Under the pieces are notes generated by a model. That model was not told the DNA's origin. It made no database searches and saw only the letters and a program-made list of their open reading frames with translations. This document shows, in pieces, positions 1 through 9,276 of a stretch of 32,451 nucleotides of DNA; the stretch's first letter is position 1; every line of letters starts with the position of its first letter. Source of the DNA: Roseateles sp. (GTDB taxonomy: Bacteria; Pseudomonadota; Gammaproteobacteria; Burkholderiales; Burkholderiaceae); NCBI GenBank assembly GCA_019232985.1, contig JAFAMW010000057.1:1-32451 (forward strand). The letters run 5' to 3'. The translations under genes and the position numbers were made by a program.

Positions 1-1537
1 CGACCCAGGGCACGCCCTCGCCGCCCATCTGCGTGAAGGTCGCGGTGCTGCGGCCCGGCATCCACGTGACCATGTAGTGGCAGCCGATGCCGCCGACGGC
101 GCGCGAGCCCTCGGGCACGCGCGTGCTCGTGTTGTGCGGGCAGCCCGAGCAGAACCAGGGCGTGCGGTCGCCGCCGGCGTTGGTGTCGCTCTCGAGCATG
201 CGCTCCTTGGCGTCGATGACGGCCAGGCGCGCGTCCAGGCGCGCGGCCACGTCGGCGTCAACGCCGAGCTTCTTCAGGCGCTTGGCGATGGCGCGCGCGA
301 TGATGGCGGGCGTCAGGTCGGCCTGCGGGCGCAGCAGCCAGTTCTTGCTCGGGTTCGGGAGGCTCCACTCGCCGCCGGTCTGGTCGCCCTCGATCTCGTC
401 GAACTTGCCCAGCACATTGGGGCGGACGTCAGGGCGCCAGCCGTACAGCTCTTCCTTGAGCTGGTACTCGATCATCTGGCGCTTCTCCTCGACGACGAGG
501 ATCTCCTGCAGGCCGGCAGCGAAGTCGCGCGTGATCGTGGCCTCGAGCGGCCAGACCACGTTGACCTTGTGCAGGCGGATGCCGAGGCGGCGGCAGGTGG
601 CGTCGTCGAGGCCGAGGTCGTGCAGTGCCTGGCGCGTGTCGTTCCAGGACTTGCCGCTGGCGATGATGCCGAGGCGGTCGCGGTCCGTGGAAATAACGTT
701 GTAGTTCAGCTTGTTGGCACGCACGTAGGCCAGCGCGGCGTACCACTTGTAGTCCATCATCCGCGCTTCCTGCTCCAGCGGCGGATCGGGCCAGCGGATG
801 TGCAGGCCGCCCGGCGGCATCTGGAAGTCCTCGGGCAGGACGATGTTGACGCGGTCCGGGTCGACGCTGACCGAGGCCGAGGACTCAACGATCTCCTGGA
901 TCGTCTTGAGGCTCGACCACAGGCCCGAGTAGCGGCTCATCGCGAAGGCGTGCAGGCCCATGTCGAGGATGTCCTGCACGCTGGTCGGGAAGAACACCGG
1001 GAAGCCGACGGCCTTGAAGACGTGGTCGCTCTGGTGCGCGGCGGTGGAGCTCTTGGCGATGTGGTCGTCGCCGGCGATGGCGATGACGCCGCCGTGCTTG
1101 CTCGTGCCGGCCATATTGGCGTGCTTGAACACGTCGATGCAGCGGTCCACGCCCGGGCCCTTGCCGTACCACATGCCGAAGACGCCGTCGAACTTGTTCT
1201 TCTCGGGGAAGAGGTCGAGCTGCTGCGAGCCCCAGACGGCGGTGGCGCCGAGTTCTTCGTTGACGCCCGGCTGGAACACGATGTTCTGGGCCGCGAGGTG
1301 CTTCTTGGCGGCCATCAGCGCCTGGTCGTAGCCGCCCAGCGGCGAACCGCGGTAGCCGCTGATGAAGCCGGCCGTGTTGAGCCCCGCGATCGCGTCGCGC
1401 GTGCGCTGGAGCATGGGCAGGCGCACGAGCGCCTGGACCCCGCTCATGAAGGCGCGGCCATGGTCCAGCGCGTACTTGTCGTCGAGCGAGACGGTCTGCA
1501 GGGCGCGCAGCACCGATTCGGGCAGGGGGGCGTTCAT
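1..1537 (-). CDS. Indolepyruvate ferredoxin oxidoreductase, fused IorAB type (5' part, cut by window edge)
   Basis: Oxidises aryl-pyruvates (and possibly other 2-oxoacids) to acyl-CoA using thiamine diphosphate and Fe-S chemistry, in aromatic amino acid breakdown. About 512 codons are visible; fused family members have about 1150-1200 residues, so the rest of the TPP-binding domain and the gamma domain lie beyond base 1. Seen: a start MNAPLPESVLRALQTVSLDD, then SGYRGSPLGGYD (about residue 61), PGVNEELGATAVWGSQQ, and FCSGCPHNTSTRVPEG (about residues 460-475), the cysteine-containing signature at the entrance to the TPP domain. The ATG at 1537 has a GGAG Shine-Dalgarno about 9 nt upstream. It is divergent from an Lrp/AsnC regulator that probably controls it. 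The name rests on recalled family motifs; the exact substrate is not shown by the sequence. Confidence 0.88.
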   Translation of the reverse strand, partial: MNAPLPESVLRALQTVSLDDKYALDHGRAFMSGVQALVRLPMLQRTRDAIAGLNTAGFISGYRGSPLGGYDQALMAAKKHLAAQNIVFQPGVNEELGATAVWGSQQLDLFPEKNKFDGVFGMWYGKGPGVDRCIDVFKHANMAGTSKHGGVIAIAGDDHIAKSSTAAHQSDHVFKAVGFPVFFPTSVQDILDMGLHAFAMSRYSGLWSSLKTIQEIVESSASVSVDPDRVNIVLPEDFQMPPGGLHIRWPDPPLEQEARMMDYKWYAALAYVRANKLNYNVISTDRDRLGIIASGKSWNDTRQALHDLGLDDATCRRLGIRLHKVNVVWPLEATITRDFAAGLQEILVVEEKRQMIEYQLKEELYGWRPDVRPNVLGKFDEIEGDQTGGEWSLPNPSKNWLLRPQADLTPAIIARAIAKRLKKLGVDADVAARLDARLAVIDAKERMLESDTNAGGDRTPWFCSGCPHNTSTRVPEGSRAVGGIGCHYMVTWMPGRSTATFTQMGGEGVPWV

Positions 1538-1711
1538 GGGCGGTACTCCGGTGATTCAGACGCCGCTGGCGGTCGGCCTCGTGAGCCGTTCGCCGCAGTA
1601 TGGGGGGACCGCGCAGTGTAGGCAAATCACCCCGGGAAGTGCTTTCCGTTTGCTGCTGTATTTGAGCTTGTGGAGAAAGGATATTTCTTGATAGCGCGAT
1701 AGACTGCGTAA

Positions 1712-1733
1712 ATTGCATCGCATATTGCAGCGC
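1712..1733. promoter_or_regulatory. Direct repeat in the ior/lrp divergent intergenic region, candidate Lrp operator
   Basis: ATTGCATCGC (from 1712) and ATTGCAGCGC (from 1724) are repeated with a 12-bp period in the most AT-rich part of the 207-bp divergent spacer, just upstream of the regulator's Shine-Dalgarno (AAGGGA, about 1734). The position suits an autoregulatory or shared operator. A weak TTGATA (1688-1693) and TAAATT (1709-1714) lie 15 bp apart and could be the regulator's promoter. Binding is inferred. Confidence 0.35.
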
Positions 1734-1744
1734 AAGGGAAAACC

Positions 1745-2251
1745 ATGAACTCCGCCGACGAGTCCGGCGCCGACAGCGGCGCGCTGGATCGCTATCACGT
1801 CGCCATCCTGGCCGAGCTGCAGCGCGACGCCCGCCTGTCCAACGCCGAGCTGGCGGCGCGCATCGGCCTGTCGGCGGCGCCGACGTGGCGGCGCGTGCGT
1901 TGGCTCGAGGAGCAGGGCTTCATCACCGGCTACCGCGCCGAGATTGACCGCCGCAAGCTCGGCCTCGGCGTGCTCGCGTTCGTGCGCGTCGACGCCGAGC
2001 GCAGCGCGGGCGCCGTGACGCGCCAGCTCGAGGAGGCGATCCGCGCGCTGCCCGAGGTGGTTTCCTGCCACTACATCTCGGGCGCCGGCACCTTCGAGCT
2101 GCAGGTCATGGCGACCGACCTCGACGCGTTTTCGCGCTTTTCGATCGACACGCTGCTGAATCTGCCGCACGTGAAGGACATCCACACGAGCTTCTCGCTC
2201 GGCGAGGTCAAGGCCCAGGCGGCGTTGCCGCTGGGCCACCTGCGGTCCTGA
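1745..2251 (+). CDS. Lrp/AsnC family transcriptional regulator
   Basis: A 168-residue cytoplasmic DNA-binding regulator. An extra N-terminal tail of about 14 residues precedes the winged-helix domain (LDRYHVAILAELQRDARLSN, helix-turn-helix around ELAARIGLSAAPTWRRVRWL). The C-terminal RAM/ligand-binding fold contains the family's typical GAGTFELQVMATD segment near residue 118. The start ATG at 1745 follows AAGGGAAAACC, a good Shine-Dalgarno at the right distance. It is divergent from the indolepyruvate oxidoreductase gene, so an aromatic amino acid or its oxoacid is a plausible ligand, but the ligand is inference. It is a different subtype from the DecR-like Lrp protein at 23184. Confidence 0.93.
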   Translation: MNSADESGADSGALDRYHVAILAELQRDARLSNAELAARIGLSAAPTWRRVRWLEEQGFITGYRAEIDRRKLGLGVLAFVRVDAERSAGAVTRQLEEAIRALPEVVSCHYISGAGTFELQVMATDLDAFSRFSIDTLLNLPHVKDIHTSFSLGEVKAQAALPLGHLRS

Positions 2252-2290
2252 TCCGCGAAATCAGCACGCTCCAGCAACCCTAGCGCCTGT

Positions 2291-2296
2291 TAGGCT
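2291..2296 (+). promoter_or_regulatory. -10-like box of the diguanylate cyclase gene
   Basis: TAGGCT lies 9 nt before the ATG at 2306, and no Shine-Dalgarno is visible. This is one member of a set of TAnnnT boxes close to start codons in this window that suggest leaderless transcripts. Confidence 0.35.
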
Positions 2297-2305
2297 TTCG
2301 CCCCG

Positions 2306-3444
<1,139 letters not shown>

Positions 3445-3448
<4 letters not shown>

Positions 3449-4113
3449 GCGCGCGGGCCTGGCTGTGCATGCTGCTGCTGGCCGCGACCGCCGGCGTGCG
3501 CGCCGACGTGCGCGACGAGGAGATCGCGGCGTGCCGCCCGGGCGAGATCGCGACCTGGCACGACGGCGTCGACGCGCGCGTGCGCGCCCCGCTCGTGTTC
3601 GCCTACGACCCGGCCGGCGCGCCGCCGGGCTTTCCGCGCGAGCTCGTCTACGCCCAGATCGGCCGGGCCCTGCAGGCCTGGGCGCCGTGCGGCGTCGCGA
3701 CCGTGCTGCTGCCGCTCGGCCAGGCCGCGGCGGCCGGCACGATCCGCATCGCCTGGGCCGACACCTCGTCCCACGGCAACCAGGCCGAGTCCGACCTCGC
3801 GGCGCGCCGGCTGTCGCTGAGCATCAACCTCGCGCGGCTGCTCCACGAGCGCCTGCCCGCGCCGCAGGCCGAGGCCGAGGTGCAGATGATGGTGTCGCAC
3901 GAGATCGGCCATTTCTTCGGCCTCGGCGCGCATTCGCGCCGCTGCGTCGACGTGATGAGCTACTACACCGATGGCCATGGCGGCCAGTGCAGCCTGCGCG
4001 ACCCGGCCGCGATGCGCCCGGGCGCCGAATACCGCGCGAGCCTGCCGACGGCCTGCGACATCGCGCGCTGCCGCGCGATCAACGCGCCGGCTACGGCGCC
4101 GGCGTCGCGCTAG
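3445..4113 (+). CDS. Secreted zinc metalloprotease of the metzincin/matrixin type
   Basis: A 222-residue protein with a signal peptide (hydrophobic residues 5-17, probable cleavage after VRA at 20). It carries the complete metzincin zinc site HEIGHFFGLGAH at 152-163 (three His ligands and catalytic Glu153) and a Met-turn (VDVMSYY, Met171) eight residues later, as in matrixins. Six cysteines remain in the mature part and may form disulfides. It probably acts in the periplasm or outside the cell; the substrate is unknown. The ATG overlaps the diguanylate cyclase stop by 4 bp, so the two are co-translated. There is no obvious propeptide cysteine switch. The 3' end overlaps the convergent membrane protein gene by 23 bp. 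The family call rests on the zinc and Met-turn motifs. Confidence 0.85.
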
Positions 4114-4648
4114 GCGCCTGTTGCGCCGCCGCGGCGACGCTGCGCTTCCAGCGCAGCAGGCCGATCGCGTGGCTCACGTAATAGCCGGCCATCAGCGCGA
4201 ACACGCCGAGCGTCAGCGGGCTGCGGCCGAAGCTCGGGTCGGGCGCGCCGAGGTGGCCGTCGAGGACATAGAGCTGCAGCAGGCGGTAGCCGATGCGCGC
4301 GATGAACAGCAGCGACAGCGTGACGCCAAGGTGCGCGCTCGGCGTGTAGAACAGGCCCTCGGGCGTGACCTCGAAGCGCGTGAGCCGCAGGCCGACGACG
4401 CCGAGCCCGACGCCGGCGACGGCGCCGCCCGCGAGCGCGCCCAGCGCCAGCGTGCCGCCCGGCACGGCCAGCGCGCCGAACGCGAGCAGCGCGAACAGCA
4501 GCGGGAACAGGACGACGGTGAACCAGGGCCGGCGCGGGTGCAGGCGCTGGCGGCCGACGAGGCGGCGGATGCGCTGGTACACGCGCCAGACGACGAGCGC
4601 CACGATGGCGAGCGAGATCAGGTTGAAATGGGCGGCTTGCGGGGGCAT
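4091..4648 (-). CDS. Small multi-pass membrane protein of unknown function, perhaps DUF1453/CcdC-like
   Basis: A 185-residue protein with about five hydrophobic segments (roughly residues 8-22, 44-62, 66-86, 110-128 and 145-165) separated by short basic loops such as RIRRLVGRQRLHPRRPW. Its architecture and the basic first loop resemble DUF1453 (CcdC-related) proteins, but I cannot confirm membership and assign no function. It starts at the ATG ending at 4648, divergent from the secreted protein at 4690 (41 bp between starts). It converges on the metzincin gene with a 23-bp coding overlap. The predicted membrane segments keep a real reading frame although the opposite strands are also open here. 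Confidence 0.72.
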   Translation of the reverse strand: MPPQAAHFNLISLAIVALVVWRVYQRIRRLVGRQRLHPRRPWFTVVLFPLLFALLAFGALAVPGGTLALGALAGGAVAGVGLGVVGLRLTRFEVTPEGLFYTPSAHLGVTLSLLFIARIGYRLLQLYVLDGHLGAPDPSFGRSPLTLGVFALMAGYYVSHAIGLLRWKRSVAAAAQQAPSATPAP

Positions 4649-4677
4649 TCGGGGCTTTCGGAGTCCGGCCGCGAGCG

Positions 4678-4683
4678 TATCCT
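4678..4683 (+). promoter_or_regulatory. -10-like box TATCCT before the secreted protein gene
   Basis: TATCCT ends 6 nt before the ATG at 4690. There is no Shine-Dalgarno, which is consistent with a leaderless transcript for the gene cluster that continues into the chitinase. Confidence 0.4.
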
Positions 4684-4689
4684 GAGCGC

Positions 4690-5358
4690 ATGAACAAGCT
4701 TTTCCCGCTCCTGTGCGTGAGCCTCGCGCTCGCGACGCCGGTGCAGGCGGCCGAGCCCAACCTCGAGGTCGAGCTGCGCTGGGTCGAGGTCCAGCTCAAC
4801 AGCGCGGCGATCGGCGCGGTGCGCAGCGGCGGCTACGTCGTCGGCACGCTCGGCACGGTGTCGCCGCAGGGCGGCGGCTCGACCTGGTCGACGCAGGCGC
4901 CGGGCGCCGCCGTGCACCCGCTCGCGCGCCTGCGCGTACAGAGCGGCCACCAGGCCGGCGTCGACCTCGGCGAGACGCGCATGCAGCCGACGCTCGAGCT
5001 GATCAGCGGCCCGGGAGGCGCGCAGGGCGGCGCCGCACCGGGCAGCGCCGTCAGCGCGGGCGGCCGCGGCCCGCAGGGGCGCCTGCGCGAGACGCCGGTC
5101 GAGCGCCACCGCAGCGTCACCGTCACGCCGCGCCTGGCCGGCGACGGCGTCCAGCTCGAGCTCGAGCTCGTCGAGCCCAGCGCGAGCGGCCAGGACGAAC
5201 AGCACACGACGCTGCAGGTGCCGCTGAACCGCTGGTACGCGGTCGCGCACAGCGGCGACGCGCCGCAGGCGCCCGCGCCGGGTACCTACGGCACGGCCGA
5301 CGCCGCCGTGCAGACGCAGCGCGAGCTCCAGGTCCGCGTCACCGTGCTCGATCGGTGA
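4690..5358 (+). CDS. Secreted protein of unknown function, secretin-like beta segments
   Basis: A 222-residue protein with a clear signal peptide (MNKLFPLLCVSLALATPVQA, cleavage after position 20). The mature part begins NLEVELRWVEVQ and later has RLRVQSGHQAGVDLGETR and VTPRLAGDGVQLELELVEPS. These patterns recall the C-terminal beta-domain of type II/III secretins, but the protein is much too short to be a secretin. A Gly/Ala-rich loop lies near residues 110-135. No catalytic motif is visible. It is followed 14 bp later by the chitinase gene in the same direction, so it may be cotranscribed with it; whether it helps chitinase export or function is unknown. Confidence 0.7.
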   Translation: MNKLFPLLCVSLALATPVQAAEPNLEVELRWVEVQLNSAAIGAVRSGGYVVGTLGTVSPQGGGSTWSTQAPGAAVHPLARLRVQSGHQAGVDLGETRMQPTLELISGPGGAQGGAAPGSAVSAGGRGPQGRLRETPVERHRSVTVTPRLAGDGVQLELELVEPSASGQDEQHTTLQVPLNRWYAVAHSGDAPQAPAPGTYGTADAAVQTQRELQVRVTVLDR

Positions 5359-5364
5359 TAGGCT
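5359..5364 (+). promoter_or_regulatory. -10-like box TAGGCT immediately before the chitinase gene
   Basis: TAGGCT follows directly after the stop codon of the upstream gene and ends 8 nt before the chitinase ATG, with no Shine-Dalgarno. It could give the chitinase and transporter genes their own start of transcription. Confidence 0.35.
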
Positions 5365-5372
5365 CGCCGGCC

Positions 5373-6656
5373 ATGCGCCGCACCTGCCTGAACTCCCTGT
5401 TCGCCCTGCTCGCCGGCACGCTGCTGGCCCTGCTCGCCCCGAGCGTCGTGGCCGCGCCGCCGCCGCTGTTCCGCGCCCAGGCCGAGGCGTTCACGCCGGG
5501 GCACGCGCACAAGATCGTCGGCGTCTACGTGCCGAGCTGGGAGTCGACGCGCTACGTCGATGCGCTGCCCGACGGCAGCGCCACGCATCTGATCTACGCG
5601 TTCCTGCACCCCTGCGGCCCGGGCCAGCGCCCCGAGGACGCGACGGCCTGCCAGGGCAAGGCCGACTTCGACTTCGCGGCCGCGCCGCAGGCAGCCGACT
5701 TCGACGCCGCGTTCGCGCGCCTCAAGCAGCGCATGCCGGTGCTGCAGGTGATCGCGTCGGTCGGCGGCTGGGCCGGCTCGGACCCGTTTTATTACCTGGC
5801 CGGCGACGCGGTCAAGCGCGCGGCCTTCATCGCGGCCTGCCAGCGCTTTCTGCGCGAGCACCCGAGCTTCGACGGCATCGACATCGACTGGGAGCACCCG
5901 GGCGGCAACGGCGCCGCGAACGGCGTGCAGCTCGGCAGCCCCGACGACGGCCGCAACTTCGCCGACCTGATGCTCGAGCTGCGCGCGGGCCTCGACGCGC
6001 TCGGCCAGTCGAGCGGCCGGCACTACCTGCTGACGGTCGCCGTCGACGCGAGCCAGACCGTCGTCAAGCGCGTCGACTACGCGCGCGCCACGCCGGCGCT
6101 CGACCTCGTCTTCGCGATGAGCTACGACTACTACGGTCCCTGGACGCAGATCGCCGGCGACCACGCGGCGCTTGCGCCGAGCCGGCCCGACGCGGAGGAC
6201 GGCCTGATGGCCGGCGTGCGCAACCTCGAGGCGGCCGGCGTGCCGGCCGCGAAGATCGTCGGCGGCGTCGCGATGTACGGCCGCGGCTTCGCCAACGTCG
6301 CGGCGCCGCGCCCCGGCGCGCCCTATCGCGGCCCGTTCCCGCAGTACGACAAGGACTCGGGCAAGGAGCCCGGCGCCGCGCCGTACAAGGACATCGCGAC
6401 GCGCTGGCTCGGCCCGCGCGGCAGCGGCATCAACGGCTTCCGCCTGCGCTTCGACGCGAAGACACGCGCCTACAGCCTGTGGAACGCGAAGACCGGCGAG
6501 TGGCTGGTCTACGACGACCCGCGCGCCGTGCTCGCGAAAGGCCGCTACGCGATCGACGCGGGCCTCGCCGGCCTGTTCGCGTGGGAGCTCAGCCAGGACA
6601 ACGGCGACCTGCTCGACGCGATGAACCTCGGCGTCGGCAACGTGCCGAAGAAATGA
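5373..6656 (+). CDS. Secreted GH18 chitinase
   Basis: Hydrolyses beta-1,4-N-acetylglucosamine chains (chitin or oligomers). The 427 residues start with a signal peptide (hydrophobic residues 8-27, cleavage near VVA-AP). A single glycoside hydrolase family 18 barrel follows: SVGGW at 129-133, the catalytic signature DGIDIDWE at 167-174 with acid Glu174, MSYDYYGPW in the later barrel, and a C-terminal FAWELSQDNGD. An insertion domain sits before the last strand. There is no carbohydrate-binding or fibronectin domain, so soluble oligomers or accessible chitin are likelier substrates than crystalline chitin. I chose ATG 5373 because the signal peptide begins there. The stop overlaps the next gene's ATG by 4 bp, coupling it to an oligomer transporter. 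Confidence 0.93.
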   Translation: MRRTCLNSLFALLAGTLLALLAPSVVAAPPPLFRAQAEAFTPGHAHKIVGVYVPSWESTRYVDALPDGSATHLIYAFLHPCGPGQRPEDATACQGKADFDFAAAPQAADFDAAFARLKQRMPVLQVIASVGGWAGSDPFYYLAGDAVKRAAFIAACQRFLREHPSFDGIDIDWEHPGGNGAANGVQLGSPDDGRNFADLMLELRAGLDALGQSSGRHYLLTVAVDASQTVVKRVDYARATPALDLVFAMSYDYYGPWTQIAGDHAALAPSRPDAEDGLMAGVRNLEAAGVPAAKIVGGVAMYGRGFANVAAPRPGAPYRGPFPQYDKDSGKEPGAAPYKDIATRWLGPRGSGINGFRLRFDAKTRAYSLWNAKTGEWLVYDDPRAVLAKGRYAIDAGLAGLFAWELSQDNGDLLDAMNLGVGNVPKK

Positions 6657-8269
6657 TGCTCGGACGCCGCGCCTTGCTCCGCGCAGGCGGCGCGGGCGGC
6701 GCGGTGCTGCTCGCGGGCCGCGGCGCGGCGGCCGCGGCGCCGCCGCGCGACCTGCTCGTCCAGGCGATGGCCTTCGACGACGTGATCTCGCTCGACCCGG
6801 CCGAGGCCTTCGAGATCGCGACCGCCGAGGTCCACGGCAATACCTACGAGCGCCTGCTGCGCATCGAGCCCGGCGACCCGCGGCGGCTCGCCGGCGTGCT
6901 CGCGCGCGACTGGCGCGTCGCGGCCGACGGGCGCGGCTACCGCTTCGAGCTTCGCGACGGCCTGCGCTTCGCGTCGGGCAACGGACTGACGGCCGAAGAC
7001 GTTCGGTTCTCGCTCGCGCGCGCGGTCAAGCTCGACAAGGCGCCGGCCTTCATCCTCAACCAGCTGGGCCTGACGCGCGACCGCGTCGACGCGGCGCTGG
7101 GCACCGACGGGCCGCTCGCGCTGACGCTACGCACGAGCGAGGCCTTCGCGCCGAGCTTCGTGCTGAACTGCCTGAGCGCGAGCGTCGCGTCGATCATGGA
7201 CCGGCGGCTGCTGCTCGCGCACGAGGTCGCCGGCGACCTCGGTCACGCCTGGGCGCGCCGCCACCACGCGGGCTCGGGGCCCTTCTTGCTGCGCGACTGG
7301 CGCGCGAACGAGATCCTCACGCTCGACCGCAACGAGCGCTATCACGGCCCGCGGCCCGCGCTCGCGCGCGTCATCTACTGGCACGTGAAGGAAGCGACTA
7401 CGCAGCGCCTGATGCTGCTCAAGGGCGACGTCGACGTCGCGCGCAACCTCACGCCGCAGGACCTCGACGCGCTCGCCGACGCGCCGGCCATCCGCATCAC
7501 GGCGACGCCCAAGGGCGGGATCTACTACATCGGCCTGAACCAGAAGCATCCCATCCTCGCGAAGCCGGCGGTGCGCGAGGCGTTCAAGTGGCTGGTCGAC
7601 TACGACGCGCTCGGCGCGACGCTGATCCGCCATATCGGCCGGCCCTGGCAGAACTTCCTGCCGGCCGGCCTGCTCGGCGCAAGCGACGCGATGCCCTTCC
7701 ACCAGGACATCGCGAAGGCGCGCGCGCTGCTCGCGGCGGCCGGCCTGCCTGACGGCTTCGACATCACGATGGACGTGCGCAGCACCCAGCCAGACATGGG
7801 CATGGCCGAGGCGTTCCAGCAGTGGGCCGCGCGCGCGGGCATCCGCATCCGCCTGCTGCCCGGCGACGGCAAGCTCACGCTGACGCGCTACCGCGCGCGC
7901 AAGCACGACCTGTATCTCGGCGACTGGTCGGTCGACTACTGGGACCCGCAGTCGAACGCGGGCGCCTTCGCCTACAACGTCGACAACGGCGAGAACCCGG
8001 CGACCAAGCCGATCGCGTGGCGCAACGCCTGGGACATCCCGGCCCTGTCGCGCGAGACCGAGGCCGCGCTGATGGAGCGCGACACCGCGCGCCGCGCGGC
8101 CGCCTACGTGCGCCTGCAGGACGAGTTCCGCCGCTCGAGCCCCTTCGTGATCCTGAGTCAGCAGACCCAGGTCGCGGCGCTGCGCCGCGAGGTCCAGGGT
8201 TACGCGCTGGGCCCGACCAGCGACAACAACCTGCTCGCGCCGGTCAGCAAGTCCGGGGGCGGCGCGTGA
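6653..8269 (+). CDS. Extracellular solute-binding protein, family 5 (Opp/Dpp type)
   Basis: Periplasmic ligand-binding component of a peptide/oligosaccharide ABC importer, about 538 residues. The N-terminus MMLGRRALLRAGGAGG has a twin-arginine pair before the hydrophobic stretch, so Tat export is likely. The mature region shows the family 5 signature region (LDPAEAFEIATAEVHGNTYE, then DWRVAADGRGYRFELRDGLRF and LTAEDVRFSLAR). Either adjacent ATG (6653 or 6656) could initiate; the first overlaps the chitinase stop as ATGA. Family 5 proteins bind di/oligopeptides, but the Vibrio chitin-oligosaccharide binding protein is also in this family, and coupling to a chitinase makes chitooligosaccharides a plausible ligand (inference). 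It is followed directly by two permease genes. Confidence 0.92.
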   Translation: MMLGRRALLRAGGAGGAVLLAGRGAAAAAPPRDLLVQAMAFDDVISLDPAEAFEIATAEVHGNTYERLLRIEPGDPRRLAGVLARDWRVAADGRGYRFELRDGLRFASGNGLTAEDVRFSLARAVKLDKAPAFILNQLGLTRDRVDAALGTDGPLALTLRTSEAFAPSFVLNCLSASVASIMDRRLLLAHEVAGDLGHAWARRHHAGSGPFLLRDWRANEILTLDRNERYHGPRPALARVIYWHVKEATTQRLMLLKGDVDVARNLTPQDLDALADAPAIRITATPKGGIYYIGLNQKHPILAKPAVREAFKWLVDYDALGATLIRHIGRPWQNFLPAGLLGASDAMPFHQDIAKARALLAAAGLPDGFDITMDVRSTQPDMGMAEAFQQWAARAGIRIRLLPGDGKLTLTRYRARKHDLYLGDWSVDYWDPQSNAGAFAYNVDNGENPATKPIAWRNAWDIPALSRETEAALMERDTARRAAAYVRLQDEFRRSSPFVILSQQTQVAALRREVQGYALGPTSDNNLLAPVSKSGGGA

Positions 8270-9276
8270 TCGCCGCGCTGCGCTTCCTCGGCGCGACCGC
8301 GCTGACCCTGCTGGGCCTGCTCGCGGTGACCTTCTTCATCGGCCGCGTCGTGCCGGTCGACCCGGCGCTCGCGGTCGCCGGCGACCGCGCGAGCGAGGCG
8401 CAGCTCGCGGCGGTGCGCGAGGCCATGGGCCTGAACCGGCCGCTCTACGTGCAGTTCGGCCGTTATGTCGCGGCCGTCGCGCGCGGCGATCTCGGCGAAT
8501 CCATCCTCACGGCGAACCCGGTCGCCGAGGACATCGCGCGGGTGTTCCCGGCCACGCTCGAGCTCGCGACGGCCGGCATCGTCGTCGGCGTGCTCGGCGG
8601 CGTGCCGCTCGGCGTCTGGGCCGCGCTGCGGCGCGGCCGTGCGGTCGACCAGCTCGTGCGCGTGACCGGCCTGCTCGGCTACTCGGTGCCGATCTTCTGG
8701 CTCGGCATGATGGCGCTCGTGCTGTTCTACGTGCGCCTCGGCTGGGTCGCCGGGCCGGGCCGCATCGACCTCGCCTATTACTACGCGGTGCCGCGCGTGA
8801 CCGGCCTGCTCGTCGTCGACGGCCTGCTCGCGGGCCATCTCGGCGCGGTGCGCTCGGCGCTCGCCCACCTCGCGCTGCCGGCGCTGCTGCTCGGCTATTT
8901 CTCGCTCGCCTACATCAGCCGCATGACGCGCAGCTTCATGCTCGCCGAGCTCAAGAAGGAGTACGTGACGGCCGCGCGCGGCCGCGGCGTCGGCGAGGCG
9001 CGCGTCGTCTGGCGCCACGCGCTGCGCAACGCGGCCGTGCCGCTCGTGACCGTCGTCGCGCTGTCCTACGCGGGCCTGCTCGAAGGCTCGGTGCTGACCG
9101 AGACCGTCTTCTCGTGGCCCGGCATCGGCCAGTACATCACCAACGCGCTGCAGAACGCCGACATGAACGCGGTGCTCGGCGGCACGCTCGTGATCGGCGC
9201 GGTGTTCATCGTCTTCAACCTCGTCGCGGACCTGCTGTACCGCGCGCTCGACCCGCGCGTGCGGCCCCAGCGATGA
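8266..9276 (+). CDS. ABC transporter permease, DppB/OppB type
   Basis: First inner-membrane permease subunit of the importer whose binding protein precedes it; 336 residues with about six membrane helices. The N-terminal segment ALTLLGLLAVTFFIGRVVPVDP is the usual DppB start (helix 1 followed by the periplasmic DP motif). The EAA coupling loop is visible as EYVTAARGRGVGEARVVWRH (about residue 230), followed by GLLEGSVLTETVFSWPGIG. It starts at a GTG whose GTGA overlaps the stop of the binding-protein gene, and it overlaps the next permease by ATGA. The ATP-binding subunits needed for transport are not in the window. Confidence 0.93.
   Translation: MIAALRFLGATALTLLGLLAVTFFIGRVVPVDPALAVAGDRASEAQLAAVREAMGLNRPLYVQFGRYVAAVARGDLGESILTANPVAEDIARVFPATLELATAGIVVGVLGGVPLGVWAALRRGRAVDQLVRVTGLLGYSVPIFWLGMMALVLFYVRLGWVAGPGRIDLAYYYAVPRVTGLLVVDGLLAGHLGAVRSALAHLALPALLLGYFSLAYISRMTRSFMLAELKKEYVTAARGRGVGEARVVWRHALRNAAVPLVTVVALSYAGLLEGSVLTETVFSWPGIGQYITNALQNADMNAVLGGTLVIGAVFIVFNLVADLLYRALDPRVRPQR

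Noticed and set aside
77..1621. Long plus-strand open frame opposite the indolepyruvate oxidoreductase gene
   Set aside because: Its translation is a low-complexity Ala/Val/Arg/Asp mix typical of antisense frames in GC-rich genes, whereas the minus strand encodes recognisable motifs.
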